Assembly: GCF_900114265.1 (NCBI RefSeq)
Contig: NZ_FPKV01000001.1
Coordinates: forward strand, 372,001-436,000
DNA length: 64,000 nt
DNA from: Flaviramulus basaltis
Lineage (GTDB): Bacteria > Bacteroidota > Bacteroidia > Flavobacteriales > Flavobacteriaceae
Direction of reading: 5' to 3'
Every line of letters begins with the position of its first letter. The first letter of the stretch is position 1. The notes under the pieces are model-generated. The model had not been told where the DNA came from and did no database searches. It was given only the letters and a program-made list of their open reading frames with translations. The position numbers and the translations under genes are program-made. Positions 1 to 8,193 of this stretch are shown piece after piece.

Positions 1-237
1 AATTACCAAAATGACCACAGCAAAATTCTTGGCAAGTTCCACTGGGGTCAATCCCCAGGTGTAGCCATCATTATTGGCAACGCCCTCATTATACTTTTTT
101 AGGATATTGATGAGAAAGAACAGAATGGCCAGAGTTTTCATGCCCGTAATGGTATACTGCGAAAAATCACTGTTCTTAATGGTGGTGAATACTGCATCCA
201 CATATTCCAATCCGATTCCTAAAAAGAATGTAGCCAT
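1..237 (-). CDS. traJ: TraJ-like conjugative transfer membrane protein, N-terminal part only
   Basis: The reading frame opens at ATG 237 and runs off the window edge (79 codons visible). It begins MATFFLGIGLEYVDAV and has a hydrophobic segment around residues 36-45 and a second one beginning near residue 70. The start overlaps the stop of the upstream traI-like gene (TGATG), so the two are translationally coupled. The place in the operon, right after the VirB5-like gene, matches the VirB6-type multi-spanning TraJ of Bacteroidota conjugative transposons. The name rests mainly on gene order and membrane character. Confidence 0.55.
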   Translation of the reverse strand, partial: MATFFLGIGLEYVDAVFTTIKNSDFSQYTITGMKTLAILFFLINILKKYNEGVANNDGYTWGLTPVELAKNFAVVILVI

Positions 238-818
238 CAGTAATTCGTTTCCCTGTTATTGACTTTATCCTGCATTTCCCTGAAGGCTATGATCTCATGG
301 TAGCGTCTGGTCTTGGATTCAATTTCCGCAACCATCTCCTTCGATTTGAGTTCCATATCCTTTAAAATTTCGGCACGTTCGGCATCGGTCATTTTTAAGG
401 TATTGTTCGATAAAATCCGATCGATATAATGAAGCCCTTCCAAGGAGTTTTCTACAATATCATTAAAGGCATTGGAGACCCTTGTAACCTCATGGGATTT
501 GATATAGGGCGAATTCAGAATCTCCCTTAAATCCTTTTGTATAATAGCGTACAAGCGTTGGTTATTCTTTGCCAATTCATTGACAGCTTTTAACTGTTTG
601 ATGACATTATTGACCTTTTCGATATTTTCCTTTTGGGCCTTTAAAAACTGGACGGTCTTTAACAATTGGGAGGTTTGCTTCGCAGATTCTATCAAGGACT
701 TTGTAAAACTGACAAAATTGGTATTGTCATAAACCGGCATCCCCTGGCCAGTGCCAGTGGCACTCACAAGTATGAGCAAGGTTATGGATAAAATTGTTTT
801 CTTGATGTTGTTTTTCAT
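237..818 (-). CDS. traI: TraI-like (DUF4141) VirB5-type conjugation protein
   Basis: A 193-aa protein with an N-terminal signal peptide (residues about 1-25, ending near ATGTGQG) followed by a mostly helical, charged region. DUF4141 proteins of Bacteroidota conjugative elements have this size and layout and sit between the VirB4 ATPase and TraJ. By analogy with VirB5 the mature protein would be periplasmic and join the transfer channel or pilus tip. It lies 45 bases downstream of traG and overlaps traJ by the TGATG junction, so it belongs to the traE-F-G-I-J operon. Identification is by context, length and signal peptide rather than a catalytic motif. Confidence 0.7.
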   Translation of the reverse strand: MKNNIKKTILSITLLILVSATGTGQGMPVYDNTNFVSFTKSLIESAKQTSQLLKTVQFLKAQKENIEKVNNVIKQLKAVNELAKNNQRLYAIIQKDLREILNSPYIKSHEVTRVSNAFNDIVENSLEGLHYIDRILSNNTLKMTDAERAEILKDMELKSKEMVAEIESKTRRYHEIIAFREMQDKVNNRETNY

Positions 819-863
819 GGTATCTGTTTTTAAGAATTAATAATTGTTTATAATAATGGCAGT

Positions 864-3254
864 CTATGACTGCTTAATAAATATGTTGATGGCTTTTTCC
901 ATGTCCTTGTGCTCTTCAAAGAGCTGCATGATGTCAGCACTTTCTTTTCCATCCGTGAGGTAGGCAGCATAGACTTCTTTTGGCACTTCCAACCTAAAAA
1001 TGTTGCTTTCCTTACCTATTTTGATAAACATTTCCGTGTATTTTCGCTCTCCTGAAAGATTGTTCCGGATGGATTTTAATTGGTTCAGATCATGGCTTGA
1101 TAGGCTCAATCGCTTTTGGAGCTCTTCATACCCCTTCTCGTTTCGCAGGCTATAGATAACCTGGGTGTTCTCCAATATACTGGCTGATGTCGTGTTATTG
1201 GGCAGCTGGTTGATGGATTGCAAAATAATTCCAATGGCACCGTTCTGCTTTCTAATGGCTTGGTAATAGAATTCGACACTTTCCAATACGTTACCGAATT
1301 TTAACTGTTTGGCAAACTCATCGAATAAGATTATCCCCCGTTCAGACCTGTTTCTCCAAATGGTACGTTGAATGGCTGACTTGATCAACTTTAGCATCAC
1401 GGAAAGTAATTCCTTGTTGTCCTTCACTTCATCAAGTTCAAAAACAATCAAACGCTTATCCTCTATCTTATAGGTTTGATCTTCTCCCACACTGAATAAA
1501 AAATGATACAGCCCATCACCTACATATTCCGATAGAATATGCAAAAAGTTATAGACGCTAAAATCAACTTCACCTATATTGAGCTCTTGAATGAGGGTGT
1601 CTTTTTTGCCATCTACAAACTCATATAGGTTTTCCAATGAATGATTTCCCAAGTTTGCAGCATAATAATAGCCAAGGACTTTCTTAATGGCCACTTCCCT
1701 AGCCTTGGTCACTTGTTGTTCTGCCAAAAGTTCCAACAGGAAAACAGCTAAGTCTTCCAGTCGCTCCGGTGTTAAATCATCGACATCTGAAATGAAAAAG
1801 GGATTAATTCCTAGGTTCTTCCCTTGCTCATAACGCAGTATCACATGGTCGTTTGGATAGAGTTTTGCAAACTTGGAATAGGAGCCTCCCAGATCAATGA
1901 TGACCAATCTAACCTGTTGCTCAAAATATTGTCGCAGGATATTATTGGCCAAAAAGGATTTACCTTCCCCAGTTGGAGCAAATATGGCAAAGTTTCGGGC
2001 TTTGATTCGTTTTTTGCGCTCATCCCAAACATCCTTCAATACTGGGATATTATGTTGCCTATCATTAAAGATGATGCCGGTTTCATCTGATTTGTAATTC
2101 GTATTGTTTATATACAAACAGATGGCATGTTTTAAATCGGTGACATATAAATCTTCATTTGAAAAATTGGAGGTAAAACAACAATAGGAATTCAAAAAAT
2201 AGTGCTTCCGTTCTTCACCCTTTGGATAATAAGGCACCATGTCAAGCTCCTTAAGTTCGGTCTTAATCTTAGAAGCTATATTGTTTAGCTGACCAGGTTC
2301 TGGACACCAGAAAATGATATTGAGATGTCCTCGTATGATTCGCGACGAATCATCCTGATTGATCTTGGCGACAATGGCTTCAATCTTTCTTAGAATGACT
2401 TTATTCTGGGTTCCGAAATTGGAGCTCTTATTGAGTTCCTCTATTTTTTTGTCCAGTAGTTTTCGCCATTTATGTTTATCATCCAAATAGATGATTTGGT
2501 TGACGATATGGTTTTCATGGAGACCCAATCCCAATCCATCCATAAAACCTTGATGGAATACAAAATCATCCGAGGTAAACTTATCGTTGGTTTTACTGGT
2601 CTGGACCACATCTCCAAAACAGACCTCACTATTGATTGCCAATACATCAAAATGGTGTTCTCCGATGTCTATGCTTGATTTATTAAGCTGTATATCGGTA
2701 TCAAAGCCTTGATTAAAACCATTAAAATAGGTATTGGTATTTGCTATTATCTCATGCTCATTGAGTGGTCTGAGGGTTACTTTTCTACTATTATTTATAA
2801 AGGATACAGCATCATTGACTGAGTTTATGAAATCGTTCACATGGTGATCTAGTTTCTTATAAATTCCTTTTTCAACCTTACGGAATGGATTGGTGAATTT
2901 GGAAGCGTTCAGTGCTCTATTCAGGGGCAAGACAAAGAACAAATATGCGTCATGTTTGATAAATTCCCTTGACATAAAATAATCATGGGTGGCCTTCTCT
3001 AAAAAACTGCTATTGGGAATATTCTTGGCATCGTAGGAGGCTTTTTGATACACATCCTGTTTATGGATAATCGTACTTATAGGTAATGATTTAAAGGCTT
3101 GAAACCACGCACCATGAAGGTCTTCAAAATCGGATTCAGACAGACTATAGATTTCTGGAAGTTCTGTTTTATAGCACAATACCACATTGCCATTATTGGC
3201 AAATACGATATGGCCTTGAATATCCATAATAGGATGATAAGCAGATAGGTTCAT
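864..3254 (-). CDS. traG: TraG, VirB4-type conjugation ATPase
   Basis: A 796-aa protein with a Walker A motif APTGEGKS at residues 426-433 and a Walker B motif IILFDE at 641-646, the architecture of VirB4/TraG-type ATPases that energise assembly of the conjugative type IV secretion channel. The N-terminal ~400 residues form the membrane-associated half; the C-terminal half is the RecA-like motor, followed by the usual QSINQL-type segment near residue 680. It lies 29 bases after traF. Length and motifs are complete, so it appears functional. In CTnDOT-family nomenclature this ATPase is TraG and is distinct from the VirD4 coupling protein encoded at 40-41 kb. Confidence 0.93.
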   Translation of the reverse strand: MNLSAYHPIMDIQGHIVFANNGNVVLCYKTELPEIYSLSESDFEDLHGAWFQAFKSLPISTIIHKQDVYQKASYDAKNIPNSSFLEKATHDYFMSREFIKHDAYLFFVLPLNRALNASKFTNPFRKVEKGIYKKLDHHVNDFINSVNDAVSFINNSRKVTLRPLNEHEIIANTNTYFNGFNQGFDTDIQLNKSSIDIGEHHFDVLAINSEVCFGDVVQTSKTNDKFTSDDFVFHQGFMDGLGLGLHENHIVNQIIYLDDKHKWRKLLDKKIEELNKSSNFGTQNKVILRKIEAIVAKINQDDSSRIIRGHLNIIFWCPEPGQLNNIASKIKTELKELDMVPYYPKGEERKHYFLNSYCCFTSNFSNEDLYVTDLKHAICLYINNTNYKSDETGIIFNDRQHNIPVLKDVWDERKKRIKARNFAIFAPTGEGKSFLANNILRQYFEQQVRLVIIDLGGSYSKFAKLYPNDHVILRYEQGKNLGINPFFISDVDDLTPERLEDLAVFLLELLAEQQVTKAREVAIKKVLGYYYAANLGNHSLENLYEFVDGKKDTLIQELNIGEVDFSVYNFLHILSEYVGDGLYHFLFSVGEDQTYKIEDKRLIVFELDEVKDNKELLSVMLKLIKSAIQRTIWRNRSERGIILFDEFAKQLKFGNVLESVEFYYQAIRKQNGAIGIILQSINQLPNNTTSASILENTQVIYSLRNEKGYEELQKRLSLSSHDLNQLKSIRNNLSGERKYTEMFIKIGKESNIFRLEVPKEVYAAYLTDGKESADIMQLFEEHKDMEKAINIFIKQS

Positions 3255-3283
3255 TTTTTCATTCTAGGTCTTGATTTCTTTTC

Positions 3284-3568
3284 TTATGAATTTTCATAAT
3301 CCAATCGGGTATCTTTTTTGTTACTGATGGTATGTGGAAAAACCTTTTTAAAATGCAGGATGGCTCGGTTTTTAGTAACATACGTTAAGCCTGCATAAAG
3401 TGTCATATTAATTATGAACACGCCAATGATCACTGAAAAACCAAAAGAAAAAATGATAACTAAAAGCGAGCCAATCACAGAGGTCATCATTAGGGCGAAC
3501 AGTGCTATGGGCAGGCCCATAATCACCGCACGCTTTCTAATGTTTTTATATACTTCAAAGGTCTTCAC
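3284..3568 (-). CDS. traF: TraF (DUF4133-type) small inner-membrane conjugation protein
   Basis: A 94-aa protein with two adjacent hydrophobic stretches (about residues 17-37 and 39-63) and a basic C-terminus. This is the form of DUF4133/TraF (VirB3-like) proteins, which always sit between the pilin-like TraE and the VirB4 ATPase, as here. It probably anchors TraG to the inner membrane. The gene starts 39 bases after traE. Confidence 0.75.
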   Translation of the reverse strand: MKTFEVYKNIRKRAVIMGLPIALFALMMTSVIGSLLVIIFSFGFSVIIGVFIINMTLYAGLTYVTKNRAILHFKKVFPHTISNKKDTRLDYENS

Positions 3569-3607
3569 TGGTCTTTACTATTTAATGGCTAAATCCCACT
3601 TAGCAAC

Positions 3608-3895
3608 CTAGACTACAATGGTAATGAGATATGTAAAGATGCCCACGACCGCACCAGCTATGAGGACAAATACCAATACGCGCGTGATACCTTTCTTTAA
3701 ATCGGCATTCTCGCCAAAGAAATGACCTGCGTTGAACAAAAATCCAATAAGGAAAATAACTCCTAAAATGATGGGAAATATGGTTCTGATGGTGTCGGAA
3801 ACATCGTTTACGGAATCTTCAATACCTCCAATCTGTGCAAATAAGGCATTTGAAAGCGTAACGAATAAAGCGGTTAGATAAAGTGATTTTTTCAT
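3608..3895 (-). CDS. traE: TraE (DUF4134-type) pilin-like conjugation protein
   Basis: A 95-aa protein with an N-terminal signal peptide (MKKSLYLTALFVTLSNALFA) and two transmembrane helices (about 37-56 and 70-94) separated by a short charged loop, the VirB2/TraE layout. It is the first gene of the visible minus-strand transfer operon, divergent from the amidase gene at 4078. The 180-base divergent gap is very A+T-rich and must hold the tra promoter, though I see no clear minus-strand box. Confidence 0.78.
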   Translation of the reverse strand: MKKSLYLTALFVTLSNALFAQIGGIEDSVNDVSDTIRTIFPIILGVIFLIGFLFNAGHFFGENADLKKGITRVLVFVLIAGAVVGIFTYLITIVV

Positions 3896-3924
3896 ACTAA
3901 AATGGTTTAAGTTTTATTTCATTT

Positions 3925-3952
3925 TTGATATATGAAAAATACGTTATATTTG
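3925..3952 (+). promoter_or_regulatory. Flavobacterial promoter for the amidase gene
   Basis: A TTG at 3925-3927 and a TATATTTG box at 3945-3952 are 17 bases apart, matching the Bacteroidota TTG/TAnnTTTG pattern. It faces the amidase start at 4078, which leaves a leader of about 120 bases. Confidence 0.5.
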
Positions 3953-4077
3953 AATATAAATACTTGATTTTCAATATTTTATAAAATAATTTTATTTGAT
4001 TTTGTTTGATTTTAAATGGCATTAAAAGGCTTTAAATTTTATGGATTTTGAAGAATAAGAGGAACCCAACCCTAAAA

Positions 4078-4704
4078 ATGAATTGGAAAAAAACGCTCAA
4101 AAACGTCAGTTTTGTGATTTTGATGTTAAAAATATGTCTGGTTTTTGGTCAGAAAAAAATCATCGTCATCGATCCTGGCCATGGTGGAAATGATTCCGGT
4201 GCCATTGGCATAAATGGCATCCTAGAAAAGGATATTGCTATACAAGTTGCAAAAGAGATTTTGAATTTCAATAAAACGCTTTTTGAAGATGCATATGATG
4301 TCTATTTAACGAGATATAAGGACACCTTAATATCTTTAAGGGATAGAAGCCGGTTGGCCAAAAGCCTAGATGCTGATGTATTTATCTCGCTGCATGGTAA
4401 CGCTTCTCGAACCCAATCAAAAGGCATGGAAGTTTATATACATGCATCCAAAACCTCATGGGTTTTGGGAACGTCCATTTTGAATGAAACTACTGGAAAG
4501 CTGGGGTTAAAAAAACGCGGTGTGAAGTTCGCCAATTTTCAGGTACTGAGAGAAACTGTTGCTTTTTGCCCGAGTGTGCTTGTTGAGCTGGGATTTGTAT
4601 CCAACAAAGATGAAGCCTATTATTTTTTGAGCTCCAGAAACATAAAGGCCATCGCTTTGGCTGTTTTTATAGGAATTATAAATTATTTAAAACCCGGATT
4701 ATGA
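4078..4704 (+). CDS. N-acetylmuramoyl-L-alanine amidase (Amidase_3)
   Basis: A zinc amidase that would cleave the amide bond between N-acetylmuramic acid and the stem peptide. Visible family motifs are DPGHGGNDSGA (zinc His), the Glu in the LEKDIA segment, SLHGNA (second His) and VELGFVSN (catalytic Glu). A signal-like hydrophobic N-terminus (MNWKKTLKNVSFVILMLKIC) favours ATG 4078 over the upstream TTG 4048. It is divergent from the tra operon, so a role in opening the cell wall for the transfer channel is likely. It contains little beyond the catalytic domain. The stop overlaps the start of a 31-aa ORF. Confidence 0.88.
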   Translation: MNWKKTLKNVSFVILMLKICLVFGQKKIIVIDPGHGGNDSGAIGINGILEKDIAIQVAKEILNFNKTLFEDAYDVYLTRYKDTLISLRDRSRLAKSLDADVFISLHGNASRTQSKGMEVYIHASKTSWVLGTSILNETTGKLGLKKRGVKFANFQVLRETVAFCPSVLVELGFVSNKDEAYYFLSSRNIKAIALAVFIGIINYLKPGL

Positions 4705-4796
4705 AATTTTTTTTGATTGAGATTGTAAAAAGTATAAGAGAGGTCATAATTGCAAATCTTAAGGAAATTGGGCGTTGGTTAACAGAAAAACAATAG
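4701..4796 (+). CDS. Small 31-aa protein translationally coupled to the amidase
   Basis: ATG 4701 overlaps the amidase stop (ATGA). The frame gives 31 residues starting MKFFLIEIVKSIREVIIANL and ending LTEKQ: an alternating hydrophobic/charged pattern that could form an amphipathic helix. I do not recognise it. The stop-start overlap is the main support that it is translated. It ends 21 bases before the end of the convergent hipA. Confidence 0.4.
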   Translation: MKFFLIEIVKSIREVIIANLKEIGRWLTEKQ

Positions 4797-4817
4797 TCCC
4801 TTAAAACTCCCTCCTTT

Positions 4818-6068
4818 TTAAACATGGAATGCCTTACCCATAATTTGTTGTTCTCTTTTTGAAATGCCATATTTATTGGCAAATGCCTCCCATTCTTTAA
4901 CAACTGCCATTACTTCCTTTACTATTTGGTTCATTTGATTTCCGTCCAATCTAAAATATTCACCAACACTTTTTGCCAAATCATAATCCAAAGTATTATT
5001 ATCCATATCAATATTTAAGGCTAACCCGTCTTTATCAATAGATGGGTTCAGATCATACGCTGGAGATAATACCCACCCTTTACATGTTAAAATAAATCCA
5101 TGGTTACGGAGATGGTCGTCGGTATTTGAAATGGCTATATTGAATACAATTCGTCTCCAAAGTTGCTGCAAATTATCATTGACCATGGCACCATGGTTCT
5201 GAATAAATTCTGCCAATTCCAAATAGCTAGCTGGACTGTCCCTTATGGTTTCTTCATTGTTTCCTGTCATGGTCATGGCTGAAGCAAAATGAACACGTTC
5301 GCCATTATCCCTATCAAATCGTTTTGTAAAAAAGGTATTGAAGTTTCCCGCAATTTTTTCAATCTTTGATGGCGCCATGTGAATGCCAGCCTTTATTGCC
5401 AATTGATATGCAACATATTCCCATGCCGCTTTATCTATGGTATCGTTTTTAGAAGGAAACTTGGCTATCCAAAGATCTTTGTTTTCATCAAGGATGTTTG
5501 CTTTTGGTCTAGCACCCCCTAAAGAAGATCCTGGAGCCATCAAGACTGTCAACCATTTTTTTACTCCATCCGCACCTTCATCATTTTCAAAATTTCTCGC
5601 GGCATCCTGCAACTCCCTAACCGATGACCATGGGGGTGTTGGTGTTTGATTATTATTATCCAAAAAAGGCCCGTTCCTATCTATTTTAAATCGCAATGCG
5701 CCCATACGGCTCTCATCATACACGCCCAATAAATAATCTATCTCATAGAGGGTTTTTGCTTTTTCATTTTTTTCCTTTGCCTCTTGAGCTGCTCTGCGCT
5801 TCATTAAAGTTCTACCCCATGTATCAGGCATACTATCTAAAAATATTCCGAAATTCTCTTTATTGTTAGGGTATTGTGGCCCAGTGTAGAATTGTAAATC
5901 TGGATCCAAGAGCAATTGCTCCTTAGAGTTTATCCAATCCTTATCATACTCGAAACTAAATGCCTTTTTACCTTTCGCATAAAGTGCCGAAAGGGAGCCC
6001 ACCAATTGTGGTGCTTCCATACCCTTCCAATGGGCATAAACGAATATCTCCAGTTTTCTTTTTGCCAT
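4818..6068 (-). CDS. hipA: HipA-type serine/threonine kinase toxin
   Basis: A 416-aa kinase of the HipA family, whose best-known member phosphorylates glutamyl-tRNA synthetase and causes persistence. Visible motifs are the glycine-rich loop GSSLGGARPK (residues 180-189), the catalytic segment SNTDDHLRNHGF (314-325) and the metal-binding SPAYDLNPS (335-343). All key residues are present, so the toxin looks intact. It follows hipB with a 1-base gap. On a conjugative element this pair probably stabilises the ICE or acts in defence. The exact target cannot be read from sequence. Confidence 0.92.
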   Translation of the reverse strand: MAKRKLEIFVYAHWKGMEAPQLVGSLSALYAKGKKAFSFEYDKDWINSKEQLLLDPDLQFYTGPQYPNNKENFGIFLDSMPDTWGRTLMKRRAAQEAKEKNEKAKTLYEIDYLLGVYDESRMGALRFKIDRNGPFLDNNNQTPTPPWSSVRELQDAARNFENDEGADGVKKWLTVLMAPGSSLGGARPKANILDENKDLWIAKFPSKNDTIDKAAWEYVAYQLAIKAGIHMAPSKIEKIAGNFNTFFTKRFDRDNGERVHFASAMTMTGNNEETIRDSPASYLELAEFIQNHGAMVNDNLQQLWRRIVFNIAISNTDDHLRNHGFILTCKGWVLSPAYDLNPSIDKDGLALNIDMDNNTLDYDLAKSVGEYFRLDGNQMNQIVKEVMAVVKEWEAFANKYGISKREQQIMGKAFHV

Positions 6069-6069
6069 G

Positions 6070-6357
6070 TTATAATAGATCTAAATCCTGTAACTTTCTG
6101 CCAAACTCGTCATCAGATGCCAATTTCAAAAAATCGTCTTGCAATCCCAAAACACGTAATACATTAAAATATGCGCCCATTGATACTTTTGAATGCCCCT
6201 TTTCTATTTGATATAAGGTAGTTCTGTCTATACCGGCACGTTCTGAAACTTGTATTGTTGTAAGTTTTCGCCGTTTACGTGCGAGCTTGATGTTTTCACC
6301 TAAACGTTCCATAATTTTCTGATGCTTGGGGAAAATTACATTTTTCTTAGATTTCAT
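6070..6357 (-). CDS. hipB: HipB-type XRE antitoxin/repressor
   Basis: A 95-aa protein with an XRE helix-turn-helix at residues 16-70 (LGENIKLARKRRKLTTIQVS, then RAGIDRTTLYQIEKG). It is the first gene of the hipBA operon and would bind both HipA and its own operators. Two palindromes with TTGTT...AACAA arms overlap the promoter immediately upstream, which supports autoregulation. Confidence 0.9.
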   Translation of the reverse strand: MKSKKNVIFPKHQKIMERLGENIKLARKRRKLTTIQVSERAGIDRTTLYQIEKGHSKVSMGAYFNVLRVLGLQDDFLKLASDDEFGRKLQDLDLL

Positions 6358-6359
6358 TT

Positions 6360-6407
6360 TTGTTGAATATTTTAAACAAATGTATGCATTTTGTTGATAA
6401 TAAACAA
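6360..6407 (-). promoter_or_regulatory. hipBA promoter with two overlapping palindromic operators
   Basis: On the minus strand a TTG (plus coordinates 6405-6407) lies 20 bases before a TACATTTG box (6377-6384), a standard flavobacterial promoter. The palindrome TTGTTGATAATAAACAA (6391-6407) covers the -33 element. A second one with TTGTT/AACAA arms and a 10-base spacer (6360-6379) touches the -7 element and ends 2 bases from the hipB start codon. This is the expected layout for HipB autorepression; binding itself is inferred. Confidence 0.6.
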
Positions 6408-6436
6408 CATTTTTGAATTCTACACAACTTTATTCA

Positions 6437-7099
6437 TTATTTTCGCTTATCTTCAACCGCACTATCAAAAGCAATTAAATTAAACAATTCACGCATTCGT
6501 GATCGTACACGGTTCCCATAACGTTCTTCCAGTTCTTGGGCATTTAGGTTTGTTGTAGCATGGGTTTTTATGCCATTTTCCAAAAACAAATCATATCTGG
6601 ACAGTATGATTTCTCCCATGACATTGCAATCCTTCCCAAAATGACGTCCCGTAGGCTCTACTCCCAGATCATCAAAACAAAAGTAATTGGTGTTCCCATA
6701 ATCTTCAATGGTTTTATAGCCTATATGGTTAAATCCAAAAACAATATTTCTTGCTGGAATCATTTTATAGGGCTTTATATGTGGAACGATATACCTCATT
6801 AATTTCATCAAACTTGTTTTTCCACAGCCAACGGGACCAGACAATAGAATACCTTTATTGGTATCCAAATTAAAACGCTTACAATTGGCTTCGTCCTTGA
6901 TAAAATAATTACATAATTTGAAAATAATTTCTCGATCTTCTTCTATGATATTAAACTTCTCCCCAAACAGTAATTTACCCTTGCTATTGAGATATGTTAG
7001 GATCTTACTGAAATCATAAATGATTTCATTGACTTTAAGCTCCCCTAATTGATATTGTTTCTTGCCTTCGATGATGATGTGTGGACTTAAATTTTTCAT
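6437..7099 (-). CDS. DnaC/IstB-like AAA+ ATPase
   Basis: A 220-aa P-loop ATPase with Walker A GPVGCGKTS (about residues 89-97), a Walker B-like CFDDLG (about 141-146) and a sensor-like TTNLNAQELEERYGNRVRSR segment, the pattern of DnaC/IstB helicase loaders. Its start overlaps the stop of the upstream wHTH gene by ATGA. In Bacteroidota mobile elements this ATPase typically follows a wHTH protein and an excisionase-like HTH, as here. It probably loads a helicase during element replication or transfer. Confidence 0.78.
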   Translation of the reverse strand: MKNLSPHIIIEGKKQYQLGELKVNEIIYDFSKILTYLNSKGKLLFGEKFNIIEEDREIIFKLCNYFIKDEANCKRFNLDTNKGILLSGPVGCGKTSLMKLMRYIVPHIKPYKMIPARNIVFGFNHIGYKTIEDYGNTNYFCFDDLGVEPTGRHFGKDCNVMGEIILSRYDLFLENGIKTHATTNLNAQELEERYGNRVRSRMRELFNLIAFDSAVEDKRK

Positions 7100-7635
7100 A
7101 GCGGCTCATCATAGTTTTTATCGGAATTGGTCTTGAGGTTGTCCTGATATTGGTCAACCGCTTGTGGTATGTTATTCTTTTTAGAATTTTGAACCGTAGA
7201 TTTTTTTAAAATTTCGGGTTTGTTAATATTTTTTTGGTTTGTTAGTGTTTGTAAAGGTTTGTTTATAGATACCAGTGCTTGTCCATCGCTAGCACAAATT
7301 TTGATCTGGCTAGAGTCCAAGGCTTGTCCATGGCTAGTACAAAAATTGAACATCCTTATTTTACTACCATGAAATGCATTATGTGAGGGCAAATACTCCA
7401 AATAACTCCAATGGTTTAACTCTTTTATGCAGCGATGGTAGGTTGTTCTTGAACCAATTTTAGATAGTTTCATCACATCATCCCTGTTGATGTAAAACTC
7501 ATTCCTAAAGAAGTTAATGTTCCATAAGTAGAACAAGGCCATATATAAACTAATATGGGTTGGATTTAACCGGAAATCTTTGGAAATAAGGACAAAAAAA
7601 GTATTCAGATGTTTAATATAATTGGTGTTTTCCAA
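7096..7635 (-). CDS. Winged-helix DNA-binding protein, replication-initiator-like
   Basis: A 179-aa protein. Residues about 10-95 look like a winged helix (INRDDVMKLSKIGSRTTYHR, then CIKELNHWSYLEYL), and the C-terminal half is low-complexity and rich in Asn, Lys and Gln. Similar proteins sit between an excisionase-like HTH gene and a DnaC-like ATPase in Bacteroidota mobile elements and are often loosely compared to DnaD/RepO. It starts 6 bases after the HTH gene and overlaps the ATPase. A role in element replication is inferred from the operon. Confidence 0.6.
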   Translation of the reverse strand: MENTNYIKHLNTFFVLISKDFRLNPTHISLYMALFYLWNINFFRNEFYINRDDVMKLSKIGSRTTYHRCIKELNHWSYLEYLPSHNAFHGSKIRMFNFCTSHGQALDSSQIKICASDGQALVSINKPLQTLTNQKNINKPEILKKSTVQNSKKNNIPQAVDQYQDNLKTNSDKNYDEPL

Positions 7636-7641
7636 AACCCT

Positions 7642-7920
7642 TTAGAGTCTGTTATCAACCTTATTCTTTTCCAGGACTTGCATGATTTCCTGGTAATCAT
7701 AATATAATACCCCGCCCACTTTGGTGTAGGGCAGTGTTCCATTGATCCTCAAATTTTGCAGTGTCCCAGGGGAAATACCTAATAAATCCCTAACCTCTGG
7801 TGATTTCAACCATTTTTTAAAGGGTTGACCAGATTGATTGCTTAGAACTTGTTTGATGTCTTCGAGCAATTCCATTTTGAATTCCCGAAGATCTTCTGTA
7901 GTGATAATAATTGCTGACAT
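7642..7920 (-). CDS. Excisionase-family helix-turn-helix protein (HTH_17)
   Basis: A 92-aa protein with a MerR/Xis-like domain: KSPEVRDLLGISPGTLQNLR (HTH) followed by INGTLPYTKVGGVLYYDYQE (wing), residues about 43-85. In CTnDOT-type elements such proteins (Xis2c/Xis2d class) help assemble the excision complex and lie downstream of an RteC-controlled promoter. Here it is the first gene of the operon leading to the DnaC-like ATPase, with rteC directly upstream and a palindrome in the gap. Confidence 0.72.
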   Translation of the reverse strand: MSAIIITTEDLREFKMELLEDIKQVLSNQSGQPFKKWLKSPEVRDLLGISPGTLQNLRINGTLPYTKVGGVLYYDYQEIMQVLEKNKVDNRL

Positions 7921-7986
7921 AAGTTTCCGTTTTTAAAAAAAGTAAAGCCGCCAATAAATCCCTTAATTAATATGACGACTTTACAG

Positions 7987-8001
7987 TGATTTGACTTTCG
8001 T
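7987..8001 (+). repeat. 15-base motif shared with the integrase upstream region
   Basis: TGATTTGACTTTCGT occurs here, 67-81 bases before the excisionase-like start. It occurs again, reading on the minus strand, at 49819-49833, just upstream of the integrase. An exact 15-base match at two recombination-control regions suggests a shared protein-binding site. Confidence 0.45.
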
Positions 8002-8042
8002 TGTACAAATCTGAAGAACTTATTTCTTATAATATCCATAGT

Positions 8043-8056
8043 CCACCTAGAGGTGG
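8043..8056. promoter_or_regulatory. Inverted repeat, candidate RteC operator
   Basis: CCACCT-AG-AGGTGG is a perfect palindrome 123 bases before the excisionase-like gene and in the gap after rteC. In CTnDOT, RteC activates the xis2c promoter through an inverted repeat upstream of it, so position and symmetry fit. No data here show binding. Confidence 0.4.
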
Positions 8057-8193
8057 GAGATTTTAATTTCTCTGATTTCTCCATTTAATGATCGATACTT
8101 GAAGAAAGTGAGATTTTAAAAAGTAATAAACGGAACCAAAATTTATGGCTTGCCTCTTTTAAACCTTCCACCCAAGATGGGGCTAGATTGGGA

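Noticed and set aside
1841-2650. Several 60-90 codon frames on both strands within traG
   Set aside because: They lie wholly inside the traG ATPase with its motifs intact; they are shadow frames.
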